In this document: positions 21,438 through 32,434 of the stretch, one piece after another
Layout: every line of letters starts with the position of its first letter
How positions within the stretch are numbered: position 1 is the stretch's first letter
Source: Pseudomonas pseudonitroreducens
Lineage (GTDB): Bacteria > Pseudomonadota > Gammaproteobacteria > Pseudomonadales > Pseudomonadaceae
Assembly (NCBI RefSeq): GCF_021603645.1
Contig: NZ_BQHJ01000007.1
Coordinates: 372,001 to 436,000, forward strand
Reading direction: 5' to 3'
DNA: 64,000 nt
The notes under the pieces: generated by a model
What the model saw: the letters and a program-made list of their open reading frames with translations, nothing else
Database searches by the model: none
What the model was told of the DNA's origin: nothing
Translations under genes and position numbers: made by a program

Positions 21438-21813
21438 TCTCGATTCCTTCTTGCAGCTTCAGGGAAGGCGCCATCTCCTGCTGCGCCATCCGCCGGCCGA
21501 GCAGGCACAGGCGTTGGCGCTGAGCGGTAGAGGTCGCCAGGCGTTGCAGTTCGCGTAGAGGGAGATAGGCGTGATCCAGGCAAAGCACCCGCCAGTGCCA
21601 GGGCAATGCGATGTCGCGGCTGCTGTCGAGCAGCAACTGGAAGCACTTCTCGAAGAGGCGCCAGGCCGGCACCGGCTCCCAGGCCGCCAGGTAACGCGCC
21701 TCGCACAAGTACTGTTCGACCAGACGCGGCTCATCCGGCTCCAGGGCGCAGCGGATGCGGGTCCCCAGGCGGTACCAGCGGTCGGTGATCGAGCTGTCGA
21801 TCTCGACAAACAT
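21430..21813 (-). CDS. fagA: Fur-associated gene A product
   Basis: The 127-residue protein is the first gene after a Fur box. It has no clear catalytic motif; it is rich in Trp, Leu and Arg and appears helical (RLVEQYLCEARYLAAWEPV). In P. aeruginosa fagA precedes fumC in the same operon; its function is unknown. An AGGGA ribosome site lies just upstream. Confidence 0.85.
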   Translation of the reverse strand: MFVEIDSSITDRWYRLGTRIRCALEPDEPRLVEQYLCEARYLAAWEPVPAWRLFEKCFQLLLDSSRDIALPWHWRVLCLDHAYLPLRELQRLATSTAQRQRLCLLGRRMAQQEMAPSLKLQEGIEND

Positions 21814-21828
21814 GGCAATCCCTCAATC

Positions 21829-21847
21829 GATAATGAGATTGATTATT
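21829..21847 (-). promoter_or_regulatory. Fur box upstream of fagA
   Basis: The 19-base site GATAATGAGATTGATTATT matches the Fur consensus GATAATGATAATCATTATC at 15 of 19 positions and lies 15 bases before the fagA start, where it would block RNA polymerase when Fur is iron-loaded. Confidence 0.85.
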
Positions 21848-21860
21848 GTTTGCGAGAATC

Positions 21861-21898
21861 AAAAAAACAAGCCGCCCGAACGCAATGCGCTGGGCGGC
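21861..21898 (-). terminator. Terminator of pmbA
   Basis: On the minus strand GCCGCCC (21892-21898) pairs with GGGCGGC (21871-21877) around a 14-base loop and runs into TTGTTTTTTT (21861-21870). It insulates pmbA from the fagA promoter. A second GC-rich hairpin (21933-21953) lies closer to the pmbA stop. Confidence 0.8.
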
Positions 21899-21961
21899 CA
21901 GTCTGGAGAAGGGCTTTGGGACGGACTGAAAGCCGCGGCCATGCTGGCCGCGGCGGGTGGA

Positions 21962-23311
21962 TCAGTTACCGGCGACCATCATTTTTTCGATAAGCACGGA
22001 GCCGGTGTGCAGGTTGCCGCGGTACTCGACGTCGTTGCCGATGGCGACGATGTTGCGGAACAGGTCACGCAGGTTGGCGGCAATGGTGACTTCCTGTACC
22101 GGGAACTGGATTTCTCCGTTCTCCACCCAATAGCCACCGGCGCCGCGCGAGTAATCGCCGGTCACCAGGTTGACGCCCTGCCCCATCAGCTCGGTGACCA
22201 GCAGGCCACGGCCCATGCGACGGATCAGGGCGGCCTGGTCCTCGTCACCATGACTGACGAACAGGTTGTGCACGCCGCCGGAGTTGGCCGTGCTGGGCAT
22301 GCCCAGCTTGCGCCCGGAGTAGGTGCCGAGCACATAGGAAACCAGCTCGCCGCCTTCGACGAAGGGTTTGGCATAGGTGGCGAGGCCGTCGTTGTCGAAC
22401 GAGGCGCTGCCCAGCGCGCCGCGCAGCAGCGGGCGTTCGTCCAGGGTCAGCCATTCCGGGAACAACCGCTGGCCCAGCGCACCTTCGAGGAAGGATGACT
22501 TGCGGTACAAGCTACCGCCGGAGATGGCACCGAGGAAGTGGCCGAACAGGCCGACCGCGACTTCCGGAGCGAACAGCACCGGCACTTCAGCGGTCGGCAC
22601 CGGGCGCGCGCCGAGCCGGCTGGCGGCGCGCTCGGCGGCACGGCGACCGATGGATTCGGGAGTCGCCAGCAGCTCACCGCGGCGGTTCACGTCATACCAG
22701 TAGTCGCGCTGCATCTGCCCTTCGCCTTCGGCGATCATCACGCAACTCAGGCTGTGGCGGGTACTGGCATAGCCGCCAACGAAGCCATGGCTGTTGCCGT
22801 AGACGCGGCAGCCCTGGTGAGTGTTCAGCGTGGTGCCGTCGGCCTTGGTGACGCGCTTGTCGGTGGCGAACGCGGCAGCCTCGCAGGCCAGCGCGCGCTC
22901 GATGGCCTGGTCGGGGGTGATCGACCAGCCGTGGTAGAGATCCAGGTCCGGCAGGTCCCGCGCCATCAGCGCAGGGTCCGCCAGGCCAGCGCAGTCATCC
23001 TCGGAAGCATGCTTGGCAATCGCCAGCGCCGCTGCCACGGTTTCACGGATGGCGTCCGCGCCGGTCGCCGAGGTGCTCGCCGAGCCCTTGCGCTGGCCGA
23101 CGTAGAGGGTGATACCGAAGCCCTGGTCGCGGTTGAACTCGACGGTCTCGACTTCGCCCTGGCGCACCGAGGTCGACAGCCCCTGCTCCACCGACACCGC
23201 CACCTCGCAGGCGCTGGCGCCCTGCCGGGAAGCCTCGGCAATGATCCGCTCGACCTGCTCGTGCAGTTCGGGAAGGACCTCCGGGCTCACTGCCGGGTTG
23301 TGTTCGCTCAT
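21962..23311 (-). CDS. pmbA: Metalloprotease-like PmbA (TldE)
   Basis: The 449-residue protein pairs with TldD to form a heterodimeric protease known to process microcin B17 and CcdA in E. coli. The N-terminal domain ([24 protein letters not shown]) and C-terminal [12 protein letters not shown] and [15 protein letters not shown] are family features. PmbA lacks the HExxxH metal site, which is in TldD. The start at [10 protein letters not shown] gives family length. It is divergent from darP. Confidence 0.93.
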   Translation of the reverse strand: MSEHNPAVSPEVLPELHEQVERIIAEASRQGASACEVAVSVEQGLSTSVRQGEVETVEFNRDQGFGITLYVGQRKGSASTSATGADAIRETVAAALAIAKHASEDDCAGLADPALMARDLPDLDLYHGWSITPDQAIERALACEAAAFATDKRVTKADGTTLNTHQGCRVYGNSHGFVGGYASTRHSLSCVMIAEGEGQMQRDYWYDVNRRGELLATPESIGRRAAERAASRLGARPVPTAEVPVLFAPEVAVGLFGHFLGAISGGSLYRKSSFLEGALGQRLFPEWLTLDERPLLRGALGSASFDNDGLATYAKPFVEGGELVSYVLGTYSGRKLGMPSTANSGGVHNLFVSHGDEDQAALIRRMGRGLLVTELMGQGVNLVTGDYSRGAGGYWVENGEIQFPVQEVTIAANLRDLFRNIVAIGNDVEYRGNLHTGSVLIEKMMVAGN

Positions 23312-23427
23312 TGCATGCCTCTCCTGTTCATGTTCCGGCCCCGCCATCAGGCGGCGGCAACCGGCGCGGGCCGGACAAGCGGCCCCTGACTCGTTATCAT
23401 GGCGGCGTTTTCAAAGAGACCCCCGCC

Positions 23428-23952
23428 ATGGCTGAAATTCACGATGACGACTCGTCCTTCGATGAGAAGAGCAAGTCGCAAGTAAAACGCGAAATGCACG
23501 CGCTGCAGGAACTCGGCGAGCGCCTGACCACGCTCAAGGCCGACATGCTCGACCGCATGCCGCTCACCGATCCGCTGCGCCGCGCGCTGGAAGAAGCACC
23601 CAAGCACAAGGCCAATGCCGCCAAGAAACGCCATCGGCAGTTCATCGGCAAGCTGATGCGCGACCAGGACGTCGAGGCCATCCTCGCCCTGCTGGAACAG
23701 GTAGATACCTCGACCCGCCAGTACAACGAACGCTTCCACGCCCTGGAGCGCTGGCGCGACCACCTGATCACCGGCGGTGACGCAGCGCTGTCCGCGTTCT
23801 TCGGCGAATACCCGGAAAGCGACCGCCAGCATCTGCTCCAACTGATCCGCCACGCCCAGCACGAGGCCGCTCACAACAAGCCTCCGGCCGCAGCGCGGAA
23901 GATCTTCAAGTACATCCGCGAGCTGGACGAGCTCAAACGCGGCCTGCGCTGA
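23428..23952 (+). CDS. darP: Ribosome biogenesis factor DarP (YjgA)
   Basis: The 174-residue highly charged helical protein fits the YjgA/DUF615 family: [56 protein letters not shown]. In E. coli it associates with 50S precursors. It sits between divergent pmbA and convergent tldD, a position also common in other gammaproteobacteria. The ATG at [10 protein letters not shown] was chosen because the 39 upstream codons are not conserved-looking. Confidence 0.9.
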   Translation: MAEIHDDDSSFDEKSKSQVKREMHALQELGERLTTLKADMLDRMPLTDPLRRALEEAPKHKANAAKKRHRQFIGKLMRDQDVEAILALLEQVDTSTRQYNERFHALERWRDHLITGGDAALSAFFGEYPESDRQHLLQLIRHAQHEAAHNKPPAAARKIFKYIRELDELKRGLR

Positions 23953-23992
23953 GCAGCCGCGTTCAGCACGTCGAGCCTCACGGGCAACGACC

Positions 23993-25435
23993 TCAGGCGC
24001 CCGTGCCGCCAACGGTGATCGCGTCGATCTTCAGGGTCGGCTGGCCGACACCGACCGGCACGGACTGACCGTCCTTGCCACAAGTGCCCACGCCGCTGTC
24101 CAGTGCCAGGTCGTTGCCGACCATGGACACCCGGCTCATCACTTCCGGGCCGTTGCCGATCAGGGTCGCGCCCTTCACCGGGCGAGTGATCTTGCCGTTC
24201 TCGATCAGGTAGGCCTCGCTGGTGGCGAAGACGAACTTGCCGCTGGTGATATCCACCTGGCCGCCACCGAGATTCGCGCAGTAGATGCCGCGCTCGACGC
24301 TGGCGATGATTTCCTGCGGATCGCTCTGCCCGGCCAGCATGTAGGTGTTGGTCATGCGCGGCATCGGCAGGTGCGCGTAGGACTCGCGGCGGCCGTTGCC
24401 GGTGCGCGCCACGCCCATCAGGCGGGCATTGAGCTTGTCCTGCATGTAGCCCTTGAGGATGCCGTTCTCGATCAGCACGTTGCAGTTGGTCGGCGTGCCT
24501 TCGTCGTCCACCGACAGCGAACCGCGGCGACCAGCGATGGTGCCATCATCGACGATAGTGCACAGGCTGGACGCGACCTTCTCACCGATACGACCGCTGT
24601 AGTTCGAGCTGCCCTTGCGGTTGAAGTCACCTTCCAGGCCGTGGCCCACGGCTTCGTGCAGCAGCACGCCGGACCAGCCGGCGCCCATCACCACCGGCAG
24701 ACTGCCGGCCGGCGCGGGAACTGCTTCGAGGTTGACCAGCGCCTGGCGCAGCGCCTCGCGGGCGTAGCTCATGGCGCGGTCTTCCTGCAGGAAGTACTTG
24801 TAATCAGTGCGACCGCCGCCGCCATGACCACCGCGCTCGCGGCGGCCGTTCTGCTCGACGATGACACTGACGTTGAAACGCACCAGCGGGCGGATGTCCG
24901 CGGCCAGCGAACCGTCCGCCGCGGCGATCAGCACCTGGTCCCAGACGCCGGCAAGGCTGACGGTGACCTGCTGGATGCGCGGATCGAGGGCGCGGGTAGC
25001 GGCGTCGATCTTCTGCAGCAGCTCTACCTTCTCGGCGCGGCTCATCACGTCCAGCGGGTTCTCGCCGGCATACAGGCGGGTCGGCACCACGGCCTGGAAC
25101 GCCTGCACCGTGCCATTCTGCCCGGCTCGGGAGATCGAGCGTGCAGCGCGGGCAGCCTGGATCAGCGCTTCGTGGTTGATCGCGTTGCTGTAGGCGAAGC
25201 CGGTCTTTTCACCGGACTGTGCGCGCACGCCGACGCCCTGGTCCATGTGGAAGCTGCCTTCCTTGACGATGCCGTCTTCGAGCATCCAGGACTCGGAGAC
25301 CTGGCTCTGGAAGTACAGGTCGGCGGCGTCGATGCCGGGGCCGCTCAGCTCGTGCAGGATCGGCGACAGCTGGTCGATATCCAGACCACCGGGGGCCAGC
25401 AGGTGCTGGCTGACGGATGACAACAGTTCGCTCAT
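23993..25435 (-). CDS. tldD: Metalloprotease TldD
   Basis: The 480-residue catalytic partner of PmbA contains the metal motif HEAVGH (His260, Glu261, His265) within [16 protein letters not shown]. Other family segments are [18 protein letters not shown] and [15 protein letters not shown]. The start at [10 protein letters not shown] lies 2 bases after the nitrilase-like stop codon, so both are co-transcribed; the 80-codon in-frame extension upstream overlaps that gene. Confidence 0.95.
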   Translation of the reverse strand: MSELLSSVSQHLLAPGGLDIDQLSPILHELSGPGIDAADLYFQSQVSESWMLEDGIVKEGSFHMDQGVGVRAQSGEKTGFAYSNAINHEALIQAARAARSISRAGQNGTVQAFQAVVPTRLYAGENPLDVMSRAEKVELLQKIDAATRALDPRIQQVTVSLAGVWDQVLIAAADGSLAADIRPLVRFNVSVIVEQNGRRERGGHGGGGRTDYKYFLQEDRAMSYAREALRQALVNLEAVPAPAGSLPVVMGAGWSGVLLHEAVGHGLEGDFNRKGSSNYSGRIGEKVASSLCTIVDDGTIAGRRGSLSVDDEGTPTNCNVLIENGILKGYMQDKLNARLMGVARTGNGRRESYAHLPMPRMTNTYMLAGQSDPQEIIASVERGIYCANLGGGQVDITSGKFVFATSEAYLIENGKITRPVKGATLIGNGPEVMSRVSMVGNDLALDSGVGTCGKDGQSVPVGVGQPTLKIDAITVGGTGA

Positions 25436-25437
25436 AT

Positions 25438-26286
25438 TCACTCCGTACGCGCCGGTCGTGGTTCGACCGGCGGGAAAAATCTTCTGTGCCGGACAATCGG
25501 CATGCGCTGCCGCACCGCCGCCTGTTCCTCGCTGTCGCGCTCGGCCAGCAGCACGGCCTCGCCCTTGGCCTGCTGGGCCAGGATACGCCCCCAGGGGTCG
25601 ACGATGGCCGACTGGCCCCAGGTTTCCCGTCCTTTGGGGTGGGTCCCGCCCTGTCCAGCCGCCAGCACATAGCACTGGGTTTCGATGGCGCGGGCGCGGA
25701 TGAGGATTTCCCAGTGCGCGGCGCCAGTCACCGCGGTGAATGCCGAGGGGGCACTGATAAGCTCCGCGCCGGCTTCGCGCAGCGCGGTGTAAAGCTCGGG
25801 AAAGCGCAGGTCGTAGCAGACCGTCAGCCCCAGCCGCCCGACCGGCGTATCCGCCACCACCACGCGCTGGCCGAAGGCGTAGTCGTCCGACTCGCGATAG
25901 CGACCACGGGCATCAGCAACGTCCACGTCGAACAGATGCAGCTTGTCGTAGCGCGCCGCCACTTCACCGCGCTCGTCCACCAGCAGCGAGCAGGCATTGG
26001 CCTTGGCTTCCGGCTGGTTCTCCGGCGGCAACGGCAGGGTGCCGGCGACTATCCATAACCTGAGGTCGCGGGCGGTGCTTTTCAACCAGGGCAGGATCGG
26101 GCCTTCGCCAAGGGCTTCGGCACGGCCGATGTCCGCGAGGTCTCGGCGCCCCATGGCGGCGAAGTTTTCCGGTAGTACGGCAAGGCGTGCGCCGCCGTTG
26201 GCGGCCTGCTCCAGCAGGCGACGGGCGGTGGCGAGATTAGCCAGGACATCGTCCTGGCTGACCATCTGGATGACGGCGATGGACAT
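25438..26286 (-). CDS. Carbon-nitrogen hydrolase (nitrilase superfamily, Nit-like)
   Basis: The 282-residue enzyme has the nitrilase-superfamily triad Glu40 (LAVLPENF), Lys115 (RYDKLHLFD) and Cys157 ([13 protein letters not shown]). The last segment resembles Nit1/YbeM-type amidases that hydrolyse deaminated glutathione, but substrate cannot be fixed from sequence. It lies between yhdP and tldD in one minus-strand run. Confidence 0.9.
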   Translation of the reverse strand: MSIAVIQMVSQDDVLANLATARRLLEQAANGGARLAVLPENFAAMGRRDLADIGRAEALGEGPILPWLKSTARDLRLWIVAGTLPLPPENQPEAKANACSLLVDERGEVAARYDKLHLFDVDVADARGRYRESDDYAFGQRVVVADTPVGRLGLTVCYDLRFPELYTALREAGAELISAPSAFTAVTGAAHWEILIRARAIETQCYVLAAGQGGTHPKGRETWGQSAIVDPWGRILAQQAKGEAVLLAERDSEEQAAVRQRMPIVRHRRFFPPVEPRPARTE

Positions 26287-26352
26287 GGTCAGCTCCGGGA
26301 ATACCTGGGTTTCATGCTAACCGATGCCCGGGCATTGTGCTTGGCCGACGGT

Positions 26353-29300
26353 TCAGTGAGGTTTTTCGAAGGGTTTCTCGAAGGTGATGGTCGGGCTCTG
26401 CCATTGTCCCTTCACGCTGTACTGCACGCTGGCGAAGCGTGCGACCTTGTCACCCAGCAGCTTGTCCACCACGAACAGCGCGCCGCCAATGGCGGGAGCG
26501 CCGACGATCAGTGCCGCCAACGGCAGGTTGTTGGTCACCGGCAGCGTCACCAGCAGCTTGGCGTCGATCTCGTCGTGGGCCATGTCCAGGGTGCCGTTGA
26601 GCTCCAGGTTGCTGGACGGACCATCCAGACGCAGCGGCTCGCGGGTGAAGTAGACGCCATCGGTGGCGGTGAGCACACCCTTGACCCGGTCGTAGCTCAG
26701 GCCCTTGCCCAGCAGGTCGGAGAAGTCCAGGCGCAGGCGGCGGTTGATGGCGTTGAAGTTGAGCAGGCCGAACACCCGCAGGGCATTGGCGCCGCCCTCC
26801 ACTTCGACGAACTGCCCCTTGCGCAGGCTGGCGTCCAGAGTTCCGCCGAACCGCCGCAGATTCAGCGCCGCCGGCGACCCCGGCCAGTTGCCGTTGATGT
26901 CCACACTGAAACGCTCGCTGGTCACGCTGGGCGCGAAGTCCCAGGCCTTCAGCACGTCGCCCAGGTTCTTGCCCTCGAGCTTGCCCTGGAAGGTGCTGCG
27001 CGCGCTCGCCTCAAGACCATCCCAGCGCAGGTTGCCCTTCACCGACAGGCCACGCAGGTCCAGATTCACATTGTTGAAGCCAACCCCAGTAGGCGTCGGG
27101 CGCAGGTTGAAGCTCCAGGCACCGACCGGCTTGCCGGCCTTGAGGACCTGGCGGATGGACACGTCCATCGGCGGCAGGCTGCGCGGGTCGACCTTCGCCA
27201 ACGGGTCGGGCTGCTCGACTGCCTTCGCGGAATCGATGGCCTCACCCTTGGGCAGGTCGAGGCGGTCCAGGGCGATCTGGATCGGCTTCACCTTGCTGTC
27301 GGGCAGGGTGACCTTGCCGGAGACCAGCGAGCTGACTAGGCCGACCTGCCAACTGCTGTCGACACGCACCACATCCAGCGTGAGATTTTCCAGGGTCTGG
27401 CCGAAGCCCTTGAAGCGACCGATCTGCAGGTCTGCGCCGCGCAACAGGCCAGCGGCGCCCTCAACCCCGGTATTGGAGTATTTCTTCGCGACCGCCATCC
27501 AGGCGTCGGCGTCGACTTCGTCGATCTTGCCGCGCACCTGGACACCACTCCAGTTGGGCAGCACGGCCGGGTCGCCACCCAGGCGCAGCACGCCACGGCC
27601 GGCCAGCGGCTGGTCCGCCGGAGCCGCGTAGGCCAGGCTGGCGCGATCGCCGTAGGTTGCCCAGTAGCGTCGCTCGGCGCCCTCGAGCGTCATGCGCCAT
27701 TCGCTCTCGCGGGTTTCCTGCGCGGCCTTGCCCAGCGGCGCCGGCAGATCGATGGTGACGCCCTGCAGGTTCGAGGCGACCTGCAGCTGGCTGTCCTTGC
27801 CGTCGAGCAGCAGGTTGAGCTGGAACGGGACGCGGCCGTCGACCGGCAACTGTTTCTGTACCTTGCCCCAGTCGAGCAGGGTCTTCACCGATACCTGGCC
27901 ACCCACCAGCACCCGTGTACGCGGAGCGCCGTTGCGGCCTTCGGCGCGAATGCTGCCGGTGATACGGCTACCCAGCACCTGAGCAGAGATGTTCTGCCCG
28001 CTCAGGCCGCTGTCGGTGTCATAGCGGAACTTACCCTTCACCTGTTCGAGGTTCAGTTCGGGCTTGGCGATCTTCAGCTGTGCCTTGTCGGTGTCGAAAT
28101 CGACGATCACCCGCGCCTTGCTCGCCTCGCCCTTGGCCAGCGGAATATCGAGGTTGAGGTGGCCATTGAGGTCGCCCTTGCCTTCCCAGCCGGCGAAGGT
28201 GTGCGTCGCACCGATAGGCGAGTCCTGGAGGATCTTCAGGCCATCGACGAGGTTGCTGTCGATATCGCCGTCCACATGCAGGTGGGCGACTTCCCCCGGG
28301 TTGGAATGGGGAATTTCCACCGAGACATCGCGCACCTGGCTGTTGAGAATCTGCCCGCTGGTTGCGTTGATGCTGACGCCGGTGTCCTCCACGCGCACCT
28401 CGCCCTCGGCCTTGCTCAGGCCAGGCCAGCCCGGCTGGTAGTCGAGCACGCCGTCATGGACCTTGAAGTACAGGGTCATGGCATGGGCTTCGGGCGCCGA
28501 GCCCTTCTGCAGCGAACCTTGCCAGAGGAAATAGCCCTGCTCGATGCGCCCGCTCTTGATCGAGCCCTTGAGCCAGGCAGCCAGATCCTTGCTCATCTGC
28601 GGGATGACGGTGGGCAGGTATTTACCGGTGTAGCGCGCATCGCCATTGCTCATGCCCACGCGCAGGTCCATGTAGTCTTCCTGCGCCGGATCGCGCATCA
28701 GGCGAATCAGGATGTCGCCGGCGATGGTTCCCTCGTCGCCCTCCACCTGCATCAGGTGGCTGCCGAGCGTGAAGGCCTCGTCGTTGAGCTGGAAGAACAT
28801 CCGCGTGCGCGCGGTGCGGTAGTGCCAGGGCTCGGGAAACAGCGTGGCCAGGTGCAGCATGAAGTCCTGGGCGTTGGCGTCCAGCGTGCCGCCGCCGAGG
28901 TTGCCGCTGAAGGTGCCGTCGACGTTGGCCACGGCGGGTACGTCGTGGAAGGCGCTGACCCCGACCTTCTCCAGGTTGGTGGCATAGGCGACGCGCTCGG
29001 CGCCCTCGCGCTGCGGCCAGTAATCGAAGTTGACGTTGTGCAGCACGCCGTGTGGTTTCAGGCCATCAAGCCACTCGATGGCCTTGTCCGGCAGGGGGGC
29101 CAGGGCGCTGATGGTCGGCCCCAGCGGAGTCAAGTCGAGGCGGTCGGCGCGCAACTGCCAGTGCTCTTCACCCTTCATCCGGCGTGTCAGTTCGAGTTCC
29201 ACCTCGCCCCAGCGGGTATCACCGAGGTTCGCTGCAAGATCGGCGACGCGCATGTCCAGATCGTCGCCATTGCGCTGGAAGAACAGGCTGACGCCCAGGT

Positions 29301-30171
29301 CGCTCAGGCTCACCGGCTTGCGCTCGCCCAGCGCCGCAGTGATCTTCGGCGCGTTCAGACGCGCCACGGCGGCGGTCGGTACGCCCCTGTCAATGGTCGC
29401 CCACAACTCGCCGCCAGCTTTGGCCTGGGACAGCTTCCAGGCGCCAGTGAGGCGCTCGGGCAGCCATTTGGCCCAGTCGGCCTGCGGCAGGCTCAGGTAC
29501 AGCTGGGCCGAACTCTTCGCCCAGTCGTCACGGTTCAAGCGGGTTTCCAGGCGCGCCGCCACTGGCTCGCCACCAGGCAGGCTCAGGCGCGCTTCCAGGC
29601 GCTGGCGGCTGCCGCTGCGCAGAGTCATGCCGACATAAGTCAGCGACAGCGGGTTGGCCTGCTGCGGAAGTACCGTCAGTTGGCTATCCATCAGCGACAG
29701 GCGCCGGGGAGTCAGCAGCAGATCGATGAGCTTGCGCGGATCGGTATCGCCCCCCCGACTGGGCAGGCCGTCGGCATGCCACTTGCCGTCCTCGTCCTCG
29801 CGCAGGGTCAGGTGCAGGCCTTCCAGCTCCAGGCTGTCGACGCGTGGCTGGCGAGCCATCACGCTGCCGATGATGTCCGGTGTCAGGCGCACGCGCTCCA
29901 GGCGCAGCGAATCATTGCCTTCACCCAACTGGATGTCGCGCACCACGATGATCGGGCTGAAGGCATGCCAATGCCCCTCCAGCGCACCGATGGCTACCGG
30001 CAGGCCCAGTTGCTCGCTGGCCTTCTGCGCCAGGTCGTCGCGATACTCCGCCACCAGCGGCACCAGTTGCCGACCGAGGCTGACGTACAGCGCGAGCAGC
30101 ACCAGCCCCAGCGCCAGAAGGCCGAGGACGATGCGCAGCGAGGTGGCGAACAGGCGCCCGGCGCGTTCCAT
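26353..30171 (-). CDS. yhdP: AsmA-family outer-membrane lipid transport protein YhdP
   Basis: This 1272-residue protein has an N-terminal membrane helix (about 12-34) followed by a very long periplasmic region. The N-terminal part fits the YhdP/DUF3971 domain and the C-terminal part (GLLNFNAINRRLRLDFSDLL, MAHDEIDAKLLVTLPVTNNL) fits AsmA_2. YhdP, with TamB and YdbH, is proposed to bridge the periplasm and move phospholipids to the outer membrane. The size is normal for the family. It sits downstream of rng and upstream of the nitrilase-like gene. Confidence 0.9.
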   Translation of the reverse strand: MERAGRLFATSLRIVLGLLALGLVLLALYVSLGRQLVPLVAEYRDDLAQKASEQLGLPVAIGALEGHWHAFSPIIVVRDIQLGEGNDSLRLERVRLTPDIIGSVMARQPRVDSLELEGLHLTLREDEDGKWHADGLPSRGGDTDPRKLIDLLLTPRRLSLMDSQLTVLPQQANPLSLTYVGMTLRSGSRQRLEARLSLPGGEPVAARLETRLNRDDWAKSSAQLYLSLPQADWAKWLPERLTGAWKLSQAKAGGELWATIDRGVPTAAVARLNAPKITAALGERKPVSLSDLGVSLFFQRNGDDLDMRVADLAANLGDTRWGEVELELTRRMKGEEHWQLRADRLDLTPLGPTISALAPLPDKAIEWLDGLKPHGVLHNVNFDYWPQREGAERVAYATNLEKVGVSAFHDVPAVANVDGTFSGNLGGGTLDANAQDFMLHLATLFPEPWHYRTARTRMFFQLNDEAFTLGSHLMQVEGDEGTIAGDILIRLMRDPAQEDYMDLRVGMSNGDARYTGKYLPTVIPQMSKDLAAWLKGSIKSGRIEQGYFLWQGSLQKGSAPEAHAMTLYFKVHDGVLDYQPGWPGLSKAEGEVRVEDTGVSINATSGQILNSQVRDVSVEIPHSNPGEVAHLHVDGDIDSNLVDGLKILQDSPIGATHTFAGWEGKGDLNGHLNLDIPLAKGEASKARVIVDFDTDKAQLKIAKPELNLEQVKGKFRYDTDSGLSGQNISAQVLGSRITGSIRAEGRNGAPRTRVLVGGQVSVKTLLDWGKVQKQLPVDGRVPFQLNLLLDGKDSQLQVASNLQGVTIDLPAPLGKAAQETRESEWRMTLEGAERRYWATYGDRASLAYAAPADQPLAGRGVLRLGGDPAVLPNWSGVQVRGKIDEVDADAWMAVAKKYSNTGVEGAAGLLRGADLQIGRFKGFGQTLENLTLDVVRVDSSWQVGLVSSLVSGKVTLPDSKVKPIQIALDRLDLPKGEAIDSAKAVEQPDPLAKVDPRSLPPMDVSIRQVLKAGKPVGAWSFNLRPTPTGVGFNNVNLDLRGLSVKGNLRWDGLEASARSTFQGKLEGKNLGDVLKAWDFAPSVTSERFSVDINGNWPGSPAALNLRRFGGTLDASLRKGQFVEVEGGANALRVFGLLNFNAINRRLRLDFSDLLGKGLSYDRVKGVLTATDGVYFTREPLRLDGPSSNLELNGTLDMAHDEIDAKLLVTLPVTNNLPLAALIVGAPAIGGALFVVDKLLGDKVARFASVQYSVKGQWQSPTITFEKPFEKPH

Positions 30172-30329
30172 GTCAGCCGGCTGCCTGTGAAGTGAAGCGA
30201 AGAGTCATCGAGCGGCCTCCCAGCCATGCAAGGTCGAACCTGGTCTGACAGTGTGCGTCAGGCAAAGCTCCAAAAAACCCCATTGCACGGCGGCCTCCTG
30301 CCGGAATCCCAGGTTGTGCGATCCGCCGC

Positions 30330-31787
30330 TCAAAGCAGGACCACGTCGTACTGCTCCTGGGAATACATGGCCTCGACCTGGAACTTGATGGGGCGACCGA
30401 TGAACAGCTCCAGGTCCGCCACGTTACCCGACTCCTCGTCGAGCAGTCGATCCACCACCTTCTGGTTGGCCAGCACCAGGTAGGAGTCGGCCTGGTAGGC
30501 GCGCGCTTCCCGGAGTATCTCGCGGAAAATCTCGTAGCAGATGGTCTCGGCAGTCTTCAGCATGCCGCGCCCCTGGCAGCTCGGGCAGGGCTCGCAGAGC
30601 ACCTGCACCAGGCTTTCGCGGGTGCGTTTGCGGGTCATCTGCACCAGGCCCAGCTCGGTGATGCCGATGATGTTGGTCTTGGCATGGTCACGTTCGAGCT
30701 GCTTCTCCAGGGTCCGCAGGACCTGGCGGCGGTGCTCCTCGTCTTCCATGTCGATGAAGTCGATGATGATGATCCCGCCCAGGTTGCGCAGGCGCAACTG
30801 GCGGGCGATGGCAGTGGCCGCCTCGAGATTGGTCTTGAAGATGGTCTCTTCGAGGTTGCGGTGGCCGACGAAGGCGCCGGTGTTGACGTCGATGGTGGTC
30901 ATCGCCTCGGTGGGGTCGATGATCAGGTAGCCGCCGGACTTGAGCAGCACCTTGCGCTCCAGCGCCTTCTGCACTTCGTCCTCGACCCCGTAAAGGTCGA
31001 AGATCGGCCGCTCGCCCGGGTAGTGCTCCAGGCGGTCGGCTATTTCCGGCATCAGCTCTTCGACGAACTGCGTGATCTTCTGGAAATTCTCCCGGGAATC
31101 GACGCGGATCTTCTCGATGCGCGGGTTCACCAGGTCGCGCAGGGTGCGCAGGGCCAGGGAGAGGTCTTCGTAGATCATCGTCGGAGCGCCGACAGTCTGG
31201 ATCTGCGCGTCGATCTGGTCCCAGAGGCGGCGCAGGTAGCGGATATCGGCGAGGATCTCGTCCTCGCCGGCGCCTTCGGCGGCGGTGCGCAGGATGAACC
31301 CGCCGCGCTCGACGATACCCTCGGCCTCGACGCACTTGGCGACCACCTGCTTGAGGCGCTCGCGCTCGTGTTCGTCCTCGATCTTCAGAGAGATGCCGAC
31401 ATGGCTGGTGCGCGGCATGTAGACCAGGTATCGCGAAGGGATCGACAGGTGCGTGGTCAGCCGTGCGCCCTTGGTACCGATGGGGTCCTTGGTGACCTGC
31501 ACCACCAGGCTCTGTCCTTCGTGGACCAGCGCCCCGATGCTCTCCACCGCACTGCCCTCGCGTGTGGAAATCTCCGCGGCGTGGATGAAGGCTGCGCGCT
31601 CCAGGCCGACGTCGACGAAGGCCGCCTGCATGCCTGGCAGCACGCGTACGACCTTGCCCTTGTAGATATTGCCGACAATCCCGCGGCGCAGCGTGCGCTC
31701 GACGTGGACCTCCTGCAGGACGCCGTTCTCCACCACCGCCACGCGCGATTCCATCGGCGTGATATTGATCAGGATTTCTTCGCTCAT
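30330..31787 (-). CDS. rng: Ribonuclease G
   Basis: The 485-residue endoribonuclease trims the 5' end of 16S rRNA and decays some mRNAs. An N-terminal S1 domain (about 37-120, YKGKVVRVLPGMQAAFVDVG), the catalytic core with TIDVNTGAFVG and IIIDFIDME, and the zinc-link CPSCQGRG (Cys401, Cys404) are present; the long RNase E scaffold is missing. It follows maf by 47 bases in the mreB-mreC-mreD-maf-rng order typical of gammaproteobacteria. The 158-base gap to yhdP contains a GC hairpin and a T6 run on the minus strand, a possible weak terminator. Confidence 0.95.
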   Translation of the reverse strand: MSEEILINITPMESRVAVVENGVLQEVHVERTLRRGIVGNIYKGKVVRVLPGMQAAFVDVGLERAAFIHAAEISTREGSAVESIGALVHEGQSLVVQVTKDPIGTKGARLTTHLSIPSRYLVYMPRTSHVGISLKIEDEHERERLKQVVAKCVEAEGIVERGGFILRTAAEGAGEDEILADIRYLRRLWDQIDAQIQTVGAPTMIYEDLSLALRTLRDLVNPRIEKIRVDSRENFQKITQFVEELMPEIADRLEHYPGERPIFDLYGVEDEVQKALERKVLLKSGGYLIIDPTEAMTTIDVNTGAFVGHRNLEETIFKTNLEAATAIARQLRLRNLGGIIIIDFIDMEDEEHRRQVLRTLEKQLERDHAKTNIIGITELGLVQMTRKRTRESLVQVLCEPCPSCQGRGMLKTAETICYEIFREILREARAYQADSYLVLANQKVVDRLLDEESGNVADLELFIGRPIKFQVEAMYSQEQYDVVLL

Positions 31788-31834
31788 GCGCCCTTCCTTA
31801 TCGCGCCCGGAGTGATGCCAGCGCTACTTCGTGA

Positions 31835-32419
31835 TCAAGACTGCCAGCTGGGGATGGAGAAGTCAGCCAGCAATGCCGAGGTTTCGCACAGGGGCAGGCC
31901 GACCACGGCGCTGTAGCTGCCCTCGACGCGGCTGACGAAGACCGCCGCGAGCCCCTGGATAGCATAGCCACCTGCCTTGTCCTGCGGCTCGCCGGTTTCC
32001 CAGTAGCGCTCGGCTTCCTCGGCGGATACCGCGCGGAAGGTCACACGGCTGCTGACTACGCGCGCTTCGCAGCGATCCCGGTCAGCTACCGCCACGGCGG
32101 TCAGTACCTCGTGCTCGCGGCCGGACAGGGCCTGCAGCATGGCCAGAGCGTCGTCGCGATCGACCGGCTTGCCAAGGATGCGCCCGTCGAGCACCACGGC
32201 AGTATCGGCGCCGAGCACGCAGACATCGGCGCGCTGGGCGAGAAAGTTCAGCCCGGCCAGCGCCTTGCTGCGCGCGAGGCGCTCGACATAGGCGTACGCC
32301 GACTCGCCGGCCTCCGGCGTTTCATCGATGGATGCGGGCACTATGTGGAATGGCAGGCCGATCTGGGTGAGCAGCTCGCGGCGACGCGGCGAGCTGGAGG
32401 CGAGGTACAGCTGGGCCAT
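31835..32419 (-). CDS. maf: Maf-family nucleotide pyrophosphatase (YhdE type)
   Basis: The 194-residue protein starts [17 protein letters not shown], the Maf signature, followed by [18 protein letters not shown] with the catalytic Asp and [13 protein letters not shown]. YhdE-type Maf proteins hydrolyse dTTP, UTP and modified forms and have been linked to septum control. It follows mreD after 60 bases that hold two hairpins. Confidence 0.92.
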   Translation of the reverse strand: MAQLYLASSSPRRRELLTQIGLPFHIVPASIDETPEAGESAYAYVERLARSKALAGLNFLAQRADVCVLGADTAVVLDGRILGKPVDRDDALAMLQALSGREHEVLTAVAVADRDRCEARVVSSRVTFRAVSAEEAERYWETGEPQDKAGGYAIQGLAAVFVSRVEGSYSAVVGLPLCETSALLADFSIPSWQS

Positions 32420-32434
32420 CAGGGACTCCGAAGC

